Below the pieces are notes generated by a model, which was given only the letters and a program-made list of their open reading frames with translations, made no database searches and was not told the origin of the DNA. From the NCBI RefSeq assembly GCF_036860695.1, contig NZ_JAYKGJ010000003.1, positions 1 to 64,000 of the forward strand: a stretch of 64,000 bases of DNA. The letters run 5' to 3'. Positions within the stretch are counted from its first letter, which is position 1. Each line of letters starts with the position of its first letter. A program made the translations under genes and the position numbers. This DNA comes from Rosettibacter firmus. GTDB taxonomy: Bacteria > Bacteroidota > Ignavibacteria > Ignavibacteriales > Melioribacteraceae. Positions 17,871-27,988 of this stretch are shown one piece after another.

Positions 17871-18368
17871 ATGGCAACAAATCATTCATTTGACATTGTT
17901 TCTGAAATTGATTTTCAGGAAGTAGATAATGCAATCAATCAGGCATTAAAAGAAATTCAGCAACGGTATGACTTAAAAGATTCAAAAACAGAATTTATTC
18001 TTAACAAAAAAGAAAAAGTAATTACACTTAATACAAAAGACGACTATTCTCGCAAACAATCAATTGATATACTTCAATCAAAATTCATTAAACGTGGTAT
18101 ATCAATTAAAGCAATGAAATTAAATGAGCCAGAACCAGCTGCAGGTGGAAGAATAAAACAAATTATAAACTTACAGAGTGGAATTTCAAAGGAAAATGCA
18201 AAGAAGATAACAAAAATGATCAAAGAGAGTAGATTAAAAGTAAATGCTCAAATTCAAGATGAACAAATCAGAGTTATTGCATCTAAAATTGATGACCTTC
18301 AAGCAGTTATAAAATTAATCAAAGAAGCTGATTTAGATTTTCCAGTTCAATTTACTAATTACAAGTAA
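17871..18368 (+). CDS. yajQ: YajQ family nucleotide-binding protein
   Basis: The start at 17871 gives the usual 165-residue length and the family opening MATNHSFDIVSEIDFQEVDNA. A longer frame upstream adds no conserved sequence. Other family features are QRYDLKDSKTEF near 33-44, DDYSRKQSIDIL and GISKENAKKITK. YajQ proteins have two ferredoxin-like subdomains, and some members bind cyclic di-GMP. Cytoplasmic; the gene stands alone and faces the TonB receptor gene across a shared terminator. Confidence 0.92.
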   Translation: MATNHSFDIVSEIDFQEVDNAINQALKEIQQRYDLKDSKTEFILNKKEKVITLNTKDDYSRKQSIDILQSKFIKRGISIKAMKLNEPEPAAGGRIKQIINLQSGISKENAKKITKMIKESRLKVNAQIQDEQIRVIASKIDDLQAVIKLIKEADLDFPVQFTNYK

Positions 18369-18400
18369 GAACCTTTTTTAAATTGCCAAGTAATAAAAAA

Positions 18401-18430
18401 GCCCCTGGAAAATTCCCAGGGGCTCTATAT
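18401..18430. terminator. Shared terminator of yajQ and the TonB receptor gene
   Basis: GCCCCTGG pairs with CCAGGGGC around a 7-base loop between two convergent stops. T- or A-rich sequence lies on each side. Confidence 0.8.
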
Positions 18431-18432
18431 TT

Positions 18433-21400
18433 TTAGAAACTATATCTCAAACCAACCTGCATTCTCCAGCGTGATGCCATATCGCTAACCTGAGCAGCTT
18501 TATTATTATTTGGTTTAGAGAATGAATAAACTGGACGAGTATTCAAAGCTGGATTTGAGTTAACATTACCATTTTCATCAACTCTTCCCTGTAAAGTAAC
18601 TATACGATAAGTTGAACTACCAACAGTTTCAACTCTTCCCCATTCACTATTGAGAAGATTTAGAACATTAAGAATATCAACAGAAAGCTGGAATCTACCC
18701 AATCCCCATAAATCTGGAATATCTTGAGTTACTCTCAAATCAAGATATTGTTGCCATGGTTCTTTAGCAGCGTTTCTTTCAAAAATCTTTCCTCTATAAG
18801 CACTTAAATATTCATCGTTCTTTATGAATGCTTCTAAATCTTCATACATTTTAGTATCTGCTGGTACATATTGTTTATTAACAATTTTACCAAGTAATAT
18901 TTCTGAACTATTTCTCGGTACATAGAATAAGTCATTATAATCAAAGCCATCATTATTTAAATCACCATAAACTATATATGAATATGGTGAACCGCTTTGA
19001 CCATTATAGAATAATGAAATTGTTGTTGGTGCATTCTTAAAGAACTCTTCTGTGTAAGAAACTGAAGCAAATACACGATGTTCAATTTCCCACTGTGAAG
19101 TAGTTAATTTTGGACTATTAGGATCAATATCAATTGGATTATATCTCATTTGAGATTGTGCCTGAGAAGAATTCAAGCTATTTTTATCTTTTGCCTGTCC
19201 ATAAGTATAACCAGCATTAACAGAAATTCCACGTAAAACATTTCTCTGTATCTGGAATACTAAATTATATTGATAACCAGAACTTGTGTTGTATAACTCA
19301 AGAACATCGTAGAAATTGCCACCACCTGAATTAGTACCACCATAAATTGGGCGACCATCAAGTCCAGTTCCAATAATTGATACTTTTGCTATTGGTGCAT
19401 TTAAGTTAACTTTTCTATATAACATTTCATTGAGGTTCTTTGAATAAAGAACTTCAAAAGTACCAATGAAACCAAATGGTAATTGTTGATCAACACCAAC
19501 ATTTAATCTTAATAATTGAGGAAGCTTTAAGTCTGGATCTACTAAATCAATTTCTGATTGTAATCTTGCAGCACCTGTACCAGGATCGCCAGCAATGTAT
19601 TGATTGTAAGGATCTGCTCTAAAGAGCAAACCTGTTCCTGAATTTCTAACTTCTGCAGTAAATGTACCAGCATTACCGAAGTTATTTGACATCCAGACAT
19701 AAGGAATACGACCAGTAAATACTCCTAATCCACCACGAACCTGAGTTGTTCTATCTCCAGAAGCATCCCAGTTAAATCCAATTCGAGGAGACCATAGTAA
19801 ATTTCCACTTGGAACTCTATCTGTTTTGTAATCCGGGAAGTATTGGGTTACTAATGGATTTGCATCTGGTTTATCCGGGAATACAGGAACATCAATACGT
19901 AATCCATAATTTAATTTCAATCTTGGTGATACAGTCCATTCATCCTGAACATAAAATCCTAATTGAACAACTGAAAATTCTGCTGCAGGAATTGCTTTTG
20001 GATCTCTTGGATCTCCCTTTCTTGAATAAACTCTCTGGTAGAATGCAACTTTTTCATTCTGGAAATCTGCTAAGCTATTATATTCATAATATCCAAATGC
20101 AGAACGAGCAAATAAATTTGAAAATCTAAATATTTCATTGTGAGTACCAATAGTAAATGTGTGGTCGCCAGCAAATATATTGAAGTTATCAGTCAATTCA
20201 ATAATATCCTGATCTAATTTATTAGCAGATGAAAATCTATCTGGACCAGCATAGAAACTGAAAGTACCATTTAATTCTTTAATTAAAACTTCTGGTGCAT
20301 CGGCAGAGATACCTTTTCTTTTATCTCTAATCATTGTAAAACCAGCAATCAATTCATTCGACATTGTGTTTCCAAAAGTGCTGTTTAATATCAATACTGT
20401 TGAGTTAGTTGTATTGCTCATCTTATAAGGTTGAGTATCAAACAATAAAGTATTTACCTGACGATAGTTGTAAAACTTTTCTGCAAAGGCATCTACATAA
20501 TTATGTCTTAATGTTAGTTTATGATTTGTTGCAAGGTTATAATCAAATCTTAAGAATAATTTTGTACTTGGTTGTTCAAGTGTTACATCTTCGTATGAAC
20601 CAGGATTAAATCCTTTAGCAAGTAAAGCAGCCTTTACCTGATCTGCCAGTGCTTTTAATTCTGCAGGAGTTTTTCCTCCAAAACCACTAATTAAAGAAAT
20701 ATTTGGAGCTGGATTATCATTAGCGGTCAATTCACCATTTACAAAGAAAAATAATTTATCTCTTAATATAGGACCACCCACTCTAAATCCATATTGATAT
20801 TCTTTGAATTCATCAACAGCTTTTGAAGTAGTACCATTTACTTTGTATTTACCAACTAAATCTTGATTTCTTCCATAGAAATAAGCAGAAGCAGAAAGTT
20901 TATTGGTTCCACTGCGTGTAATAGCATTAATTCCACCACCAGTAAATCCACTTTGACGAACATCATAAGGTGCTATAACAACCTGAAATTCACTTATTGC
21001 ATCCAGACTTATTGGATTTGTGAATGTCTGACCACCTGGAGTTCCTGTTGAACCCAATCCAAATAAGTCATTATACTGTGTACCATCAATTTGAATATTG
21101 TTATAACGACTTGTACGTCCAGCAGCTCCTAAATCTGTTCCTGAAAATAAAGGGGATAGTTTTGCAAAACTTTGAAAACTTCTACTAATAGTTGGTAGAG
21201 CTTCAATAGCTCTTGGAGTTACAGTTTGAGCAGCACCAGTTCTTGCCTGACTCAAGATTGCTCCTTTTTCTGCAGTTACTGTAACACCACCTAATTCTAC
21301 AGCTTGTTCTGGTAATTTAAAATCGATCCTGAGATTTTGACCTAACTCAAGAGAGAAGCCTTCTTCTACTTGTGTGGTATATCCAACATAAGAAACTGTA

Positions 21401-21648
21401 ACTTTATAAGGTCCTCCTACTCTTAAACCAAGCAGATTGTATCTACCATCTTCTCGAGAGGTTGTTCCGTATTGAGTACCTGATGGTTGATGCACTGCAA
21501 TAATATTTGCACCTGGTAGAGGATTACCATTCTGGTCAACTACTCTACCATTTAGTGCTGCTGAAGTTACACCCTGTGCCCAGAGTGTTCCTCCCAGCAA
21601 TAAAATTATAAGAGTTAGGAAAGAAAATATTAGTTGAACTTTTTTCAT
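18433..21648 (-). CDS. Oar-like TonB-dependent outer-membrane receptor
   Basis: The ATG at 21648 is preferred because AAGGAG sits 5 bases before it. A GTG two codons earlier overlaps that site. The 1071-residue product has a signal peptide, a carboxypeptidase-regulatory domain (ALNGRVVDQNGNPLPGANI, near 30-105), a plug domain (IQIDGTQYNDLFG, ISEFQVVIAPYDVRQSGFTGGGINAITRSGTN) and a large barrel ending RMQVGLRYSF. The pattern matches Oar/OmpA-related receptors of Bacteroidota. It would import or display a large substrate using TonB energy. The substrate is unknown. No SusD partner is adjacent. Confidence 0.9.
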   Translation of the reverse strand: MKKVQLIFSFLTLIILLLGGTLWAQGVTSAALNGRVVDQNGNPLPGANIIAVHQPSGTQYGTTSREDGRYNLLGLRVGGPYKVTVSYVGYTTQVEEGFSLELGQNLRIDFKLPEQAVELGGVTVTAEKGAILSQARTGAAQTVTPRAIEALPTISRSFQSFAKLSPLFSGTDLGAAGRTSRYNNIQIDGTQYNDLFGLGSTGTPGGQTFTNPISLDAISEFQVVIAPYDVRQSGFTGGGINAITRSGTNKLSASAYFYGRNQDLVGKYKVNGTTSKAVDEFKEYQYGFRVGGPILRDKLFFFVNGELTANDNPAPNISLISGFGGKTPAELKALADQVKAALLAKGFNPGSYEDVTLEQPSTKLFLRFDYNLATNHKLTLRHNYVDAFAEKFYNYRQVNTLLFDTQPYKMSNTTNSTVLILNSTFGNTMSNELIAGFTMIRDKRKGISADAPEVLIKELNGTFSFYAGPDRFSSANKLDQDIIELTDNFNIFAGDHTFTIGTHNEIFRFSNLFARSAFGYYEYNSLADFQNEKVAFYQRVYSRKGDPRDPKAIPAAEFSVVQLGFYVQDEWTVSPRLKLNYGLRIDVPVFPDKPDANPLVTQYFPDYKTDRVPSGNLLWSPRIGFNWDASGDRTTQVRGGLGVFTGRIPYVWMSNNFGNAGTFTAEVRNSGTGLLFRADPYNQYIAGDPGTGAARLQSEIDLVDPDLKLPQLLRLNVGVDQQLPFGFIGTFEVLYSKNLNEMLYRKVNLNAPIAKVSIIGTGLDGRPIYGGTNSGGGNFYDVLELYNTSSGYQYNLVFQIQRNVLRGISVNAGYTYGQAKDKNSLNSSQAQSQMRYNPIDIDPNSPKLTTSQWEIEHRVFASVSYTEEFFKNAPTTISLFYNGQSGSPYSYIVYGDLNNDGFDYNDLFYVPRNSSEILLGKIVNKQYVPADTKMYEDLEAFIKNDEYLSAYRGKIFERNAAKEPWQQYLDLRVTQDIPDLWGLGRFQLSVDILNVLNLLNSEWGRVETVGSSTYRIVTLQGRVDENGNVNSNPALNTRPVYSFSKPNNNKAAQVSDMASRWRMQVGLRYSF

Positions 21649-21954
21649 ATACACTCCTTATTGGTTTGTAGATTTTTAATTAGGTATATATTGTTTTTTG
21701 ATTTGGTAAAGATTTTTATTCTGAAGTCAAATTTTAGGGGATTTAATTTCATATACAAGTATTAAGCTCAGAGTTAATAATTTTTTAATACTGCAATAAA
21801 ATCACATACTTAGATTTTTTATCCTATTGAAAATAGGAAAATACTTTTAATAGCAAAAGGATTTTTATTTCTTTTTTTATTGTTATTTTAAATCTAATTA
21901 ATACCTGAAATTGTTCATTACAAATTGAACTAACAATATACATTAATAAAAACT
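21649..21954. other. Divergent promoter region
   Basis: About 300 bases separate the divergent receptor and phosphodiesterase genes and must hold both promoters. The sequence is very AT-rich, and no palindrome or riboswitch is visible. Confidence 0.5.
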
Positions 21955-23160
21955 ATGAAAAGAATATACTTCATACTGATATTTTTAATAAATATTATAA
22001 TATCAGCCCAAAAACCTTATGTTTTGCTGATATCTTTCGATGGTTTTCGCTGGGATTACTTAGAAAGAGGATTAACTCCAAATTTAGAAAAGATTCGTCA
22101 AAATGGTGTTGCTGCTCTATCACTTAAACCAGCATTCCCTTCCAAAACATTTCCTAATCACCTTTCTATTGTAACAGGAATGTATCCAGAAAACCACGGT
22201 ATCATAGGAAATTTTTTTACTGATCCTTATAAAAATCTTAAATATAAATTAAACGATACCAGTGCAGTAAAAGAAGCAAGATGGTATCTCGGTGAAGCAT
22301 TCTGGGAAACTGCAGAAAGGAATGGAATTATTACAGCCAGTTACTTCTGGCCTGGCTCTGAAATTAACTTATCTTATCGTCATCCAACCTATTTTGTAAA
22401 TTATGATCATAATCGTTCTTATAAAGAAAAAATCAATGGTATAATTAAATGGTTAACTTTACCACAGGAGAAAAGACCACATTTTCTCACTCTTTATTTT
22501 CACGAAACTGATACTTATGGACATGATTTTGGTCCTAATTCTCCTGAAGTTAATAATGCAATAAAACATCTCGATAGTGTTTCGGGCTATCTTTTTGATG
22601 AACTATCAAAAATTAATATGCTCGATAGTATAAATATCATTTTTGTGTCTGATCATGGGATGACAGAAATCTCAAAAGAAAAATCTATTAATATTGAAAA
22701 ATTAATTGAAAAATATAATTGTAAAATACAGGATGATGGTCCAATAATGTTTATTGAACCACCATCTCAATTAAAAAATGAAGTCTATCTAACATTGAAA
22801 AAGAATGAAAAAAATTATAAAGTATATCTTAAAGAAGAAATGCCAGATTATTATCATTTTAAAAATCATCCATTTATTTTCTCAATAATTGTAGTTGCAG
22901 ATTTAGGATGGTCATTAACTACAAACTCTAAATCAGAATGGATTAATTATGCAAAAGGAAATCATGGTTACGATAATAATCAATTAGATATGCATGGAAT
23001 TTTTATTGCTATTGGTCCAAATTTCAAAAAAAATTATAGAACAGGTACATTATGGAATATTGATATTTATCCATTACTCTGTAAAATTTTTAATATAGCT
23101 CCAAGATCTAATATAGATGGCAAACTTGATAGAATTGAATTTATCTTAAATGAAAAGTAA
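21955..23160 (+). CDS. Ectonucleotide pyrophosphatase/phosphodiesterase family protein
   Basis: The 401-residue product has a signal peptide (1-18) and the alkaline-phosphatase-superfamily NPP fold. Metal and nucleophile motifs are LISFDGFRWDY (Asp29), FPSKTFPNH (Thr65 nucleophile), ETDTYGHDFGP, VSDHGM and GNHGYDN...MHGIF. These enzymes hydrolyse phosphodiester or pyrophosphate bonds in nucleotides or lipids with two zinc ions, here probably in the periplasm. Length fits bacterial NPPs. It leads a three-gene run with two M16 peptidase genes, 6 bases from the first. Confidence 0.9.
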   Translation: MKRIYFILIFLINIIISAQKPYVLLISFDGFRWDYLERGLTPNLEKIRQNGVAALSLKPAFPSKTFPNHLSIVTGMYPENHGIIGNFFTDPYKNLKYKLNDTSAVKEARWYLGEAFWETAERNGIITASYFWPGSEINLSYRHPTYFVNYDHNRSYKEKINGIIKWLTLPQEKRPHFLTLYFHETDTYGHDFGPNSPEVNNAIKHLDSVSGYLFDELSKINMLDSINIIFVSDHGMTEISKEKSINIEKLIEKYNCKIQDDGPIMFIEPPSQLKNEVYLTLKKNEKNYKVYLKEEMPDYYHFKNHPFIFSIIVVADLGWSLTTNSKSEWINYAKGNHGYDNNQLDMHGIFIAIGPNFKKNYRTGTLWNIDIYPLLCKIFNIAPRSNIDGKLDRIEFILNEK

Positions 23161-23166
23161 AATATC

Positions 23167-24441
23167 ATGAACAACAAAATCCTAAAAATAAATTACGAAA
23201 AATATAAACTACCAAATGGATTAGAAGTAATTTTATATCAAGATAAAAGCTTACCAATTGTTGCAGTAAATATCTGGTATCGTGTTGGTTCTGCAAACGA
23301 ATCAAAAGGGAAAACAGGATTTGCACATTTGTTTGAACATATGATGTTTCAAGGTTCTAAACATGTTCCTAAAGGAGAACATTTTAGATTAATTCAGGAA
23401 GCTGGTGGAACACTAAATGGTTCCACATCTTTCGATAGAACTAATTACTTCGAAACTTTACCTTCAAATTATCTCGAATTAGCACTCTGGCTTGAATCTG
23501 ATCGCATGGGATTTTTACTACCAGCTCTTACAGAAGAAAAATTAATTAATCAAAAAGATGTAGTGATGAACGAACGCAGACAACGATACGAAAACCAGCC
23601 TTATGGTCTCGCATGGGAAATTTTACTTTCAAATTTATTTACATCAGATCATCCTTATTCCTGGCCTACAATTGGATGGATGGAAGATATACAAAATTTC
23701 AAATTAGATGATGTTATTAAATTTTTCAAAACATATTATAGTCCAAATAATGCTACTTTAGCTATTGGTGGAAATTTCGATTTTAATAATGCAACAAAAT
23801 TAATTGAAACTTATTTCGGTGAAATTCCTTCAATCGATATAATACCTGAAGTTAAAAGTCCAGAGCAAAAATTAATTAGCTCAAAAAAAATAATTCACGA
23901 AGATAATGTTCAATTACCAAGAATTTATTTAGCATGGCATACAGATAAAATATTTGGTCAATATGATTCTTCATTAGATATTCTTTCAGATATTCTTACT
24001 TCTTCAAAAAATGCAAGACTAACAAAATCTCTTGTATATGATAAACAAATTTCTCAGGATGTTACTTCTTTTCAGTATTCAGGTAAATATGGTGGAATGT
24101 TTTTAATAATATCAACTGCCAAACCTGAATCCACTCTTGAAGAAATAAAAAATGAAATATTTGAGCAAATAAATTTAGTTATAAAAAAAGGGATTGAAGA
24201 AGAAGAATTAATAAGATCAAAAAATAGTATTAAATCTCATTACATTTATTCTTTACAAAAACTTGATGTAGTTGTTGATCATATCAATCAATATAATTTT
24301 TATTTGAATGAGCCAGATTCATTTATGTTTGACTTAAATCGTTATGAAAGTGTTAATCCAAATCAAATTATTGAAGTTGCACAGAAATTTTTAAATCAAC
24401 CATATGTCGAACTTAACATTATTCCCAAGAGAAATAAATGA
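23167..24441 (+). CDS. M16 family zinc peptidase (catalytic subunit)
   Basis: The 424-residue product carries the inverted zinc motif HLFEH at 54-58 with a downstream Glu in the MNERRQRYENQPYG segment. The fold is the M16 (insulinase / mitochondrial processing peptidase) type, with an N-terminal catalytic half and C-terminal repeat. No signal peptide is seen, so it may act in the cytoplasm or leave by another route. It overlaps the next gene by four bases (ATGA). The pair is likely a heterodimer in which this subunit is active. Confidence 0.9.
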   Translation: MNNKILKINYEKYKLPNGLEVILYQDKSLPIVAVNIWYRVGSANESKGKTGFAHLFEHMMFQGSKHVPKGEHFRLIQEAGGTLNGSTSFDRTNYFETLPSNYLELALWLESDRMGFLLPALTEEKLINQKDVVMNERRQRYENQPYGLAWEILLSNLFTSDHPYSWPTIGWMEDIQNFKLDDVIKFFKTYYSPNNATLAIGGNFDFNNATKLIETYFGEIPSIDIIPEVKSPEQKLISSKKIIHEDNVQLPRIYLAWHTDKIFGQYDSSLDILSDILTSSKNARLTKSLVYDKQISQDVTSFQYSGKYGGMFLIISTAKPESTLEEIKNEIFEQINLVIKKGIEEEELIRSKNSIKSHYIYSLQKLDVVVDHINQYNFYLNEPDSFMFDLNRYESVNPNQIIEVAQKFLNQPYVELNIIPKRNK

Positions 24442-25799
24442 AAATGATCAATAGAAGTAAAATACCTGCACCAGCAGAAAATATCTCATTTGAAATACCA
24501 AGAATTAATTTTGTTAATTCATCAGATGGTCATGAAATTTATTTTATCAAAAAAGATAAACTACCAATTGTTAATTTTAATGTTATCTATTTTTGTGGAA
24601 GCAAGTTTGATCCAGAAGATAAAAAGGGATTAGCTCTACTTACTTCTTTTTTAATTGACGAAGGAGCTGGTAAATATGATGCATTTCAAATAAGCAATGA
24701 ATTTGAAAAACTCGGCACAGTATTCAGTATCAGTGTAAATCACGATATTTTTTCATTTTCAATATTATCTTTAAAAGAAAATTTTGAACATTCACTTGAA
24801 TTACTTTCTACAATTATCAATGAACCAAGATTAGAAGAAAAGGATTTTATACGAGAAAAGAAAAAATTAATTGATAAAATTATTCAATTAAAAGATGAAC
24901 CAGCATATATTGCTTCTTCTGCTTTCGAGAAGCAACTATTCAAAAATAGCTATTATGCATTTCCTACAATTGGTTACGAAAATACTGTTAAAAATATTAT
25001 GCTTGATGATATTAAAGATTATTACGAAAAATATATTCAAAACTCTAAATGTAAATTTATAGTTACAGGGAATATTAATTCAGAAGAAATTATAAATCTT
25101 GTTGATAAATACTTTTTACCAGAAAAGAATTTTCTCCCTGATATTGATTTAGAAATTCCAGCTAAATCCACAACTAAATATTATATCATTCATAAAGAAA
25201 ATTCAGCACAGGGAGAAATAAGAATTGGTCATTTATCCAGAAAGAGAAACTCGCCAGATTACTTTGCAAATAAACTTATGAATTCAATCTTAGGTGGTGA
25301 ATTTTTTAGCAGAATTAATCTCAACTTAAGAGAGCAAAAAGGTATTACGTATGGGGCTCATTCATCATTTAATTATTTTCAAAATGCTGGTTATTTTGAA
25401 ATCAATACAGCTGTAAATATAGAGAACGTAGCAGAAGCCATAACAGAAACTTTATCTGAGTTAGAAAAAATAAAAAAGCATATTTCAAGAGAAGAAATAA
25501 ATTTAGCAAAGTCATTTATTATCAAACACTTCCCTTCTAATTTCGAATCATATTCACAACTTGCTCAGAGTATTTTAATATTGCTTAAATACAATCTCCC
25601 ATTAAATTATTATGATAATTATATAAAAAATATTGAATCTGTAAGTGAGAGCGATATTATAAAAGCTGCCAGAGAAAATATAGATCTTGATAAATTGACA
25701 ATACTTGTAGTTGGAGATAAAAATAAAATATTACAACAATTTACCAATCTTTCTCAAGAGATCATCGAATTAGATATTTATGGTAATGTGATTGAATAA
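24438..25799 (+). CDS. M16 family peptidase-like protein (non-catalytic partner)
   Basis: The 453-residue protein has the M16 fold (FNVIYFCGSKFDPEDKKGLALLTSFLIDEGAGKYDA) but the place of HxxEH reads LLTSFLIDEG, so the zinc site is absent. The C-terminal half keeps the conserved RINLNLREQKGITYGAHSSF. The start codon overlaps the stop of the active M16 gene (ATGA), so translation is probably coupled and the two proteins paired, as in other two-subunit M16 systems. Confidence 0.88.
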   Translation: MKMINRSKIPAPAENISFEIPRINFVNSSDGHEIYFIKKDKLPIVNFNVIYFCGSKFDPEDKKGLALLTSFLIDEGAGKYDAFQISNEFEKLGTVFSISVNHDIFSFSILSLKENFEHSLELLSTIINEPRLEEKDFIREKKKLIDKIIQLKDEPAYIASSAFEKQLFKNSYYAFPTIGYENTVKNIMLDDIKDYYEKYIQNSKCKFIVTGNINSEEIINLVDKYFLPEKNFLPDIDLEIPAKSTTKYYIIHKENSAQGEIRIGHLSRKRNSPDYFANKLMNSILGGEFFSRINLNLREQKGITYGAHSSFNYFQNAGYFEINTAVNIENVAEAITETLSELEKIKKHISREEINLAKSFIIKHFPSNFESYSQLAQSILILLKYNLPLNYYDNYIKNIESVSESDIIKAARENIDLDKLTILVVGDKNKILQQFTNLSQEIIELDIYGNVIE

Positions 25800-25804
25800 T
25801 ACTA

Positions 25805-26836
25805 TCATTTAATTGCTAAACTCTTTTCGATTAAATACGTTGATGATATAGGCACAATTTTATTCCCTTTTTTTCTCATTTTATCAAATTCACCTTTTAT
25901 TTTTATAAAATTATCAAAAGGTATGTAAAATATTTTTTGATTATCTCCACTTTTATCTTCTGCATAAAATTTGAATTTTGAATTGAGCTCTATTTCATCA
26001 TCATTTGTTAGGTGAATAAACTCAGATAGATGAATTAATGTGATATTTCGTTTTTTAAATTCATCTCTAATAAAATTATAAGTGGTGGATTTAAATAGAT
26101 CAGAAGATTCATCTACTACAAATATTTTAGCACCACTAAAAACCGAAGCAATATTTTTAATTGAATTTTTTAGTATGTATTTATGAGATTTAGGATCGAG
26201 TTTAAATTGAGAATCTTCAATATCATCATTAATCAATACAATATATTCTTTTGAGTAATTAGCAAGTTTATATAATTTTGAAGCAACTTCTTCATCTGGT
26301 ACAACAGCAGCAGTTAATTTATAAGGGATGGATAAGAAAGAATTAAAATCATTTTCGCTCAAATCAAACACATCAGAAATTACAAAACATAGTTCATTTC
26401 TCTTTCTTATAATTTTTTCATCGGGGATTAATTCAATAAGTAGTTTTAAGTATTCATTAGAATAAATTCGTATTTCGGTAGCACCATAAAAATATTTCTC
26501 TTCTGCTACAAAACTTGTAATATCGTTTTCAATTTTTCGATTGAAATCTTTAATAATAAGTGGAATAGGTAAATCAACAGGTATTTTTACATTTACTTTC
26601 CTTTCTATTGAATCTTCATTTGCAATTTTGATCTTTGAATAAGAAATCCATTCCTGCTCAATTCCAAAATCATTAAGTACAGAAAGAAAAATGGAATCGA
26701 GTTGACGCTTTGAGAATTCAAGTTCTGTGTTAATATTTTTCTTTCGTTTAGTTATAAGATCTACTGCAGCGTTAACAACTAAAATCAAAATAGCTGCAAT
26801 CAATAAATAGTTTGTATATTTATTTTTTATTAACAT
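25805..26836 (-). CDS. Membrane-anchored protein, possibly divergent polysaccharide deacetylase-like
   Basis: The 343-residue protein has an N-terminal membrane helix (LLIAAILILVVNAAVDL). The region near 145-290 (CFVISDVFDLSENDFNSFLSIPYK, AAVVPDEEVASK, IKNIASVFSGAKIFV) weakly resembles the divergent polysaccharide deacetylase (YibQ-like) fold. The motifs are poor, so this is a hint only. It ends 5 bases from the convergent M16 gene. The next gene upstream on the same strand starts 40 bases before it. Confidence 0.4.
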   Translation of the reverse strand: MLIKNKYTNYLLIAAILILVVNAAVDLITKRKKNINTELEFSKRQLDSIFLSVLNDFGIEQEWISYSKIKIANEDSIERKVNVKIPVDLPIPLIIKDFNRKIENDITSFVAEEKYFYGATEIRIYSNEYLKLLIELIPDEKIIRKRNELCFVISDVFDLSENDFNSFLSIPYKLTAAVVPDEEVASKLYKLANYSKEYIVLINDDIEDSQFKLDPKSHKYILKNSIKNIASVFSGAKIFVVDESSDLFKSTTYNFIRDEFKKRNITLIHLSEFIHLTNDDEIELNSKFKFYAEDKSGDNQKIFYIPFDNFIKIKGEFDKMRKKGNKIVPISSTYLIEKSLAIK

Positions 26837-26876
26837 AGATTAAAATCAGTTTGGAAGGAAACACTAAATAATTCAT

Positions 26877-27464
26877 TTAAAACTTCACAAAAATCGGTAT
26901 GTTAGCTTTTATGATAAAAGATAAATGTTGATTACTTGGTAAATAATTATAGTATGTTATAACATCAAGAATAAACATAGAAAAACCTGCTCCTATTTGA
27001 AAACCAAATCTTCCAAAATTTTCAAGAAAGTTTTGTTTATTTCTGTCTACTTTGAACTGATGTAAATTTTCAAAATATGCATATTCAATTCCACCATCTA
27101 CAATTGGCATTAACAGAGCAACATTTTCTAAAATTGGTGGAAAGTAATATCTAATACCAGAAGAGATTAGAATTAAATTACTTGCGAATGTTGAATAATC
27201 TGATTTCTTATACAAATCCTGATTACCAGGAAAATGTCCATAACCAATAGTTGTATACAAAAAAACTGGAATAATAACATTATCTGTGTAAGACAATGTT
27301 ACATCGAAGCCAATACCAATGCTACTATTATTATTTAATGTACCGATTGGGAATTTTGGACCTACACCAACTGCCATAAACAAACCGCGTGCTTCTCCAA
27401 ATTCTAATATTTGTGAATACAATACCGATACATTCAATAAAATTATTATAAATAATTTCTTCAT
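26877..27464 (-). CDS. Predicted outer-membrane beta-barrel protein
   Basis: The 195-residue protein has a signal peptide (1-16). It then shows repeated amphipathic strands with Gly and aromatic residues (GVGPKFPIGTL, IGIGFDVTLSY, RFGFQIGAGFSMFILDV) and a hydrophobic C-terminal strand ending in Phe, the usual end of an outer-membrane barrel. It lies 5 bases after the DUF2231 gene. Function unknown. Confidence 0.6.
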   Translation of the reverse strand: MKKLFIIILLNVSVLYSQILEFGEARGLFMAVGVGPKFPIGTLNNNSSIGIGFDVTLSYTDNVIIPVFLYTTIGYGHFPGNQDLYKKSDYSTFASNLILISSGIRYYFPPILENVALLMPIVDGGIEYAYFENLHQFKVDRNKQNFLENFGRFGFQIGAGFSMFILDVITYYNYLPSNQHLSFIIKANIPIFVKF

Positions 27465-27469
27465 AAAAT

Positions 27470-27931
27470 TTATTTGCCAAATAATTTTGTTCCTATTCCA
27501 TATTCAAAAACCAATTCGCCGCCATAATAAGCAGTCATCAAAATTAAAATTACACCAATAAAACTAAATAAAAGAAAAACAATTTGATATTTTTTAGTTA
27601 ATTTTTTCTTTAGAGATAAATATATTCTTAACAATAAAAGTGCAGAAAAGTACCACACGGTAATTGTAGCATAATCTTCGTGTAGTTCAATCAAATCATA
27701 GTACATCGATAAATTATTTTGAAAATTATTTTTGAATGTTTCAAAAGCCTGATGACCTGAAAGGACTGATAAGATTGAACTTATGACACCTATAATCAAT
27801 AACACAAACGCACTTTTTTGTAAATATTCTTTTTTAAATACAAATCCAGATAAATCAAAAACGAAATAGATAACAAAAAGTGATATTGAAAAATGAACAA
27901 CTTTTGGATGAAAATTCGAAAGTAACTCCAT
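27470..27931 (-). CDS. DUF2231 domain membrane protein
   Basis: The 153-residue protein has four predicted membrane helices. The first (FHPKVVHFSISLFVIYFVFDLSGF) carries the conserved His of the DUF2231 family, and HEDYATITVWYFS holds another pair of conserved polar residues. Family members are often found with redox or heme proteins, but the role is not established. It is the first gene of a small minus-strand run. Confidence 0.75.
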   Translation of the reverse strand: MELLSNFHPKVVHFSISLFVIYFVFDLSGFVFKKEYLQKSAFVLLIIGVISSILSVLSGHQAFETFKNNFQNNLSMYYDLIELHEDYATITVWYFSALLLLRIYLSLKKKLTKKYQIVFLLFSFIGVILILMTAYYGGELVFEYGIGTKLFGK

Positions 27932-27988
27932 CTTTACAATCCTATTAAATTTATTTTTCTTATATGAAAATCAGAAAATAAAAATCAT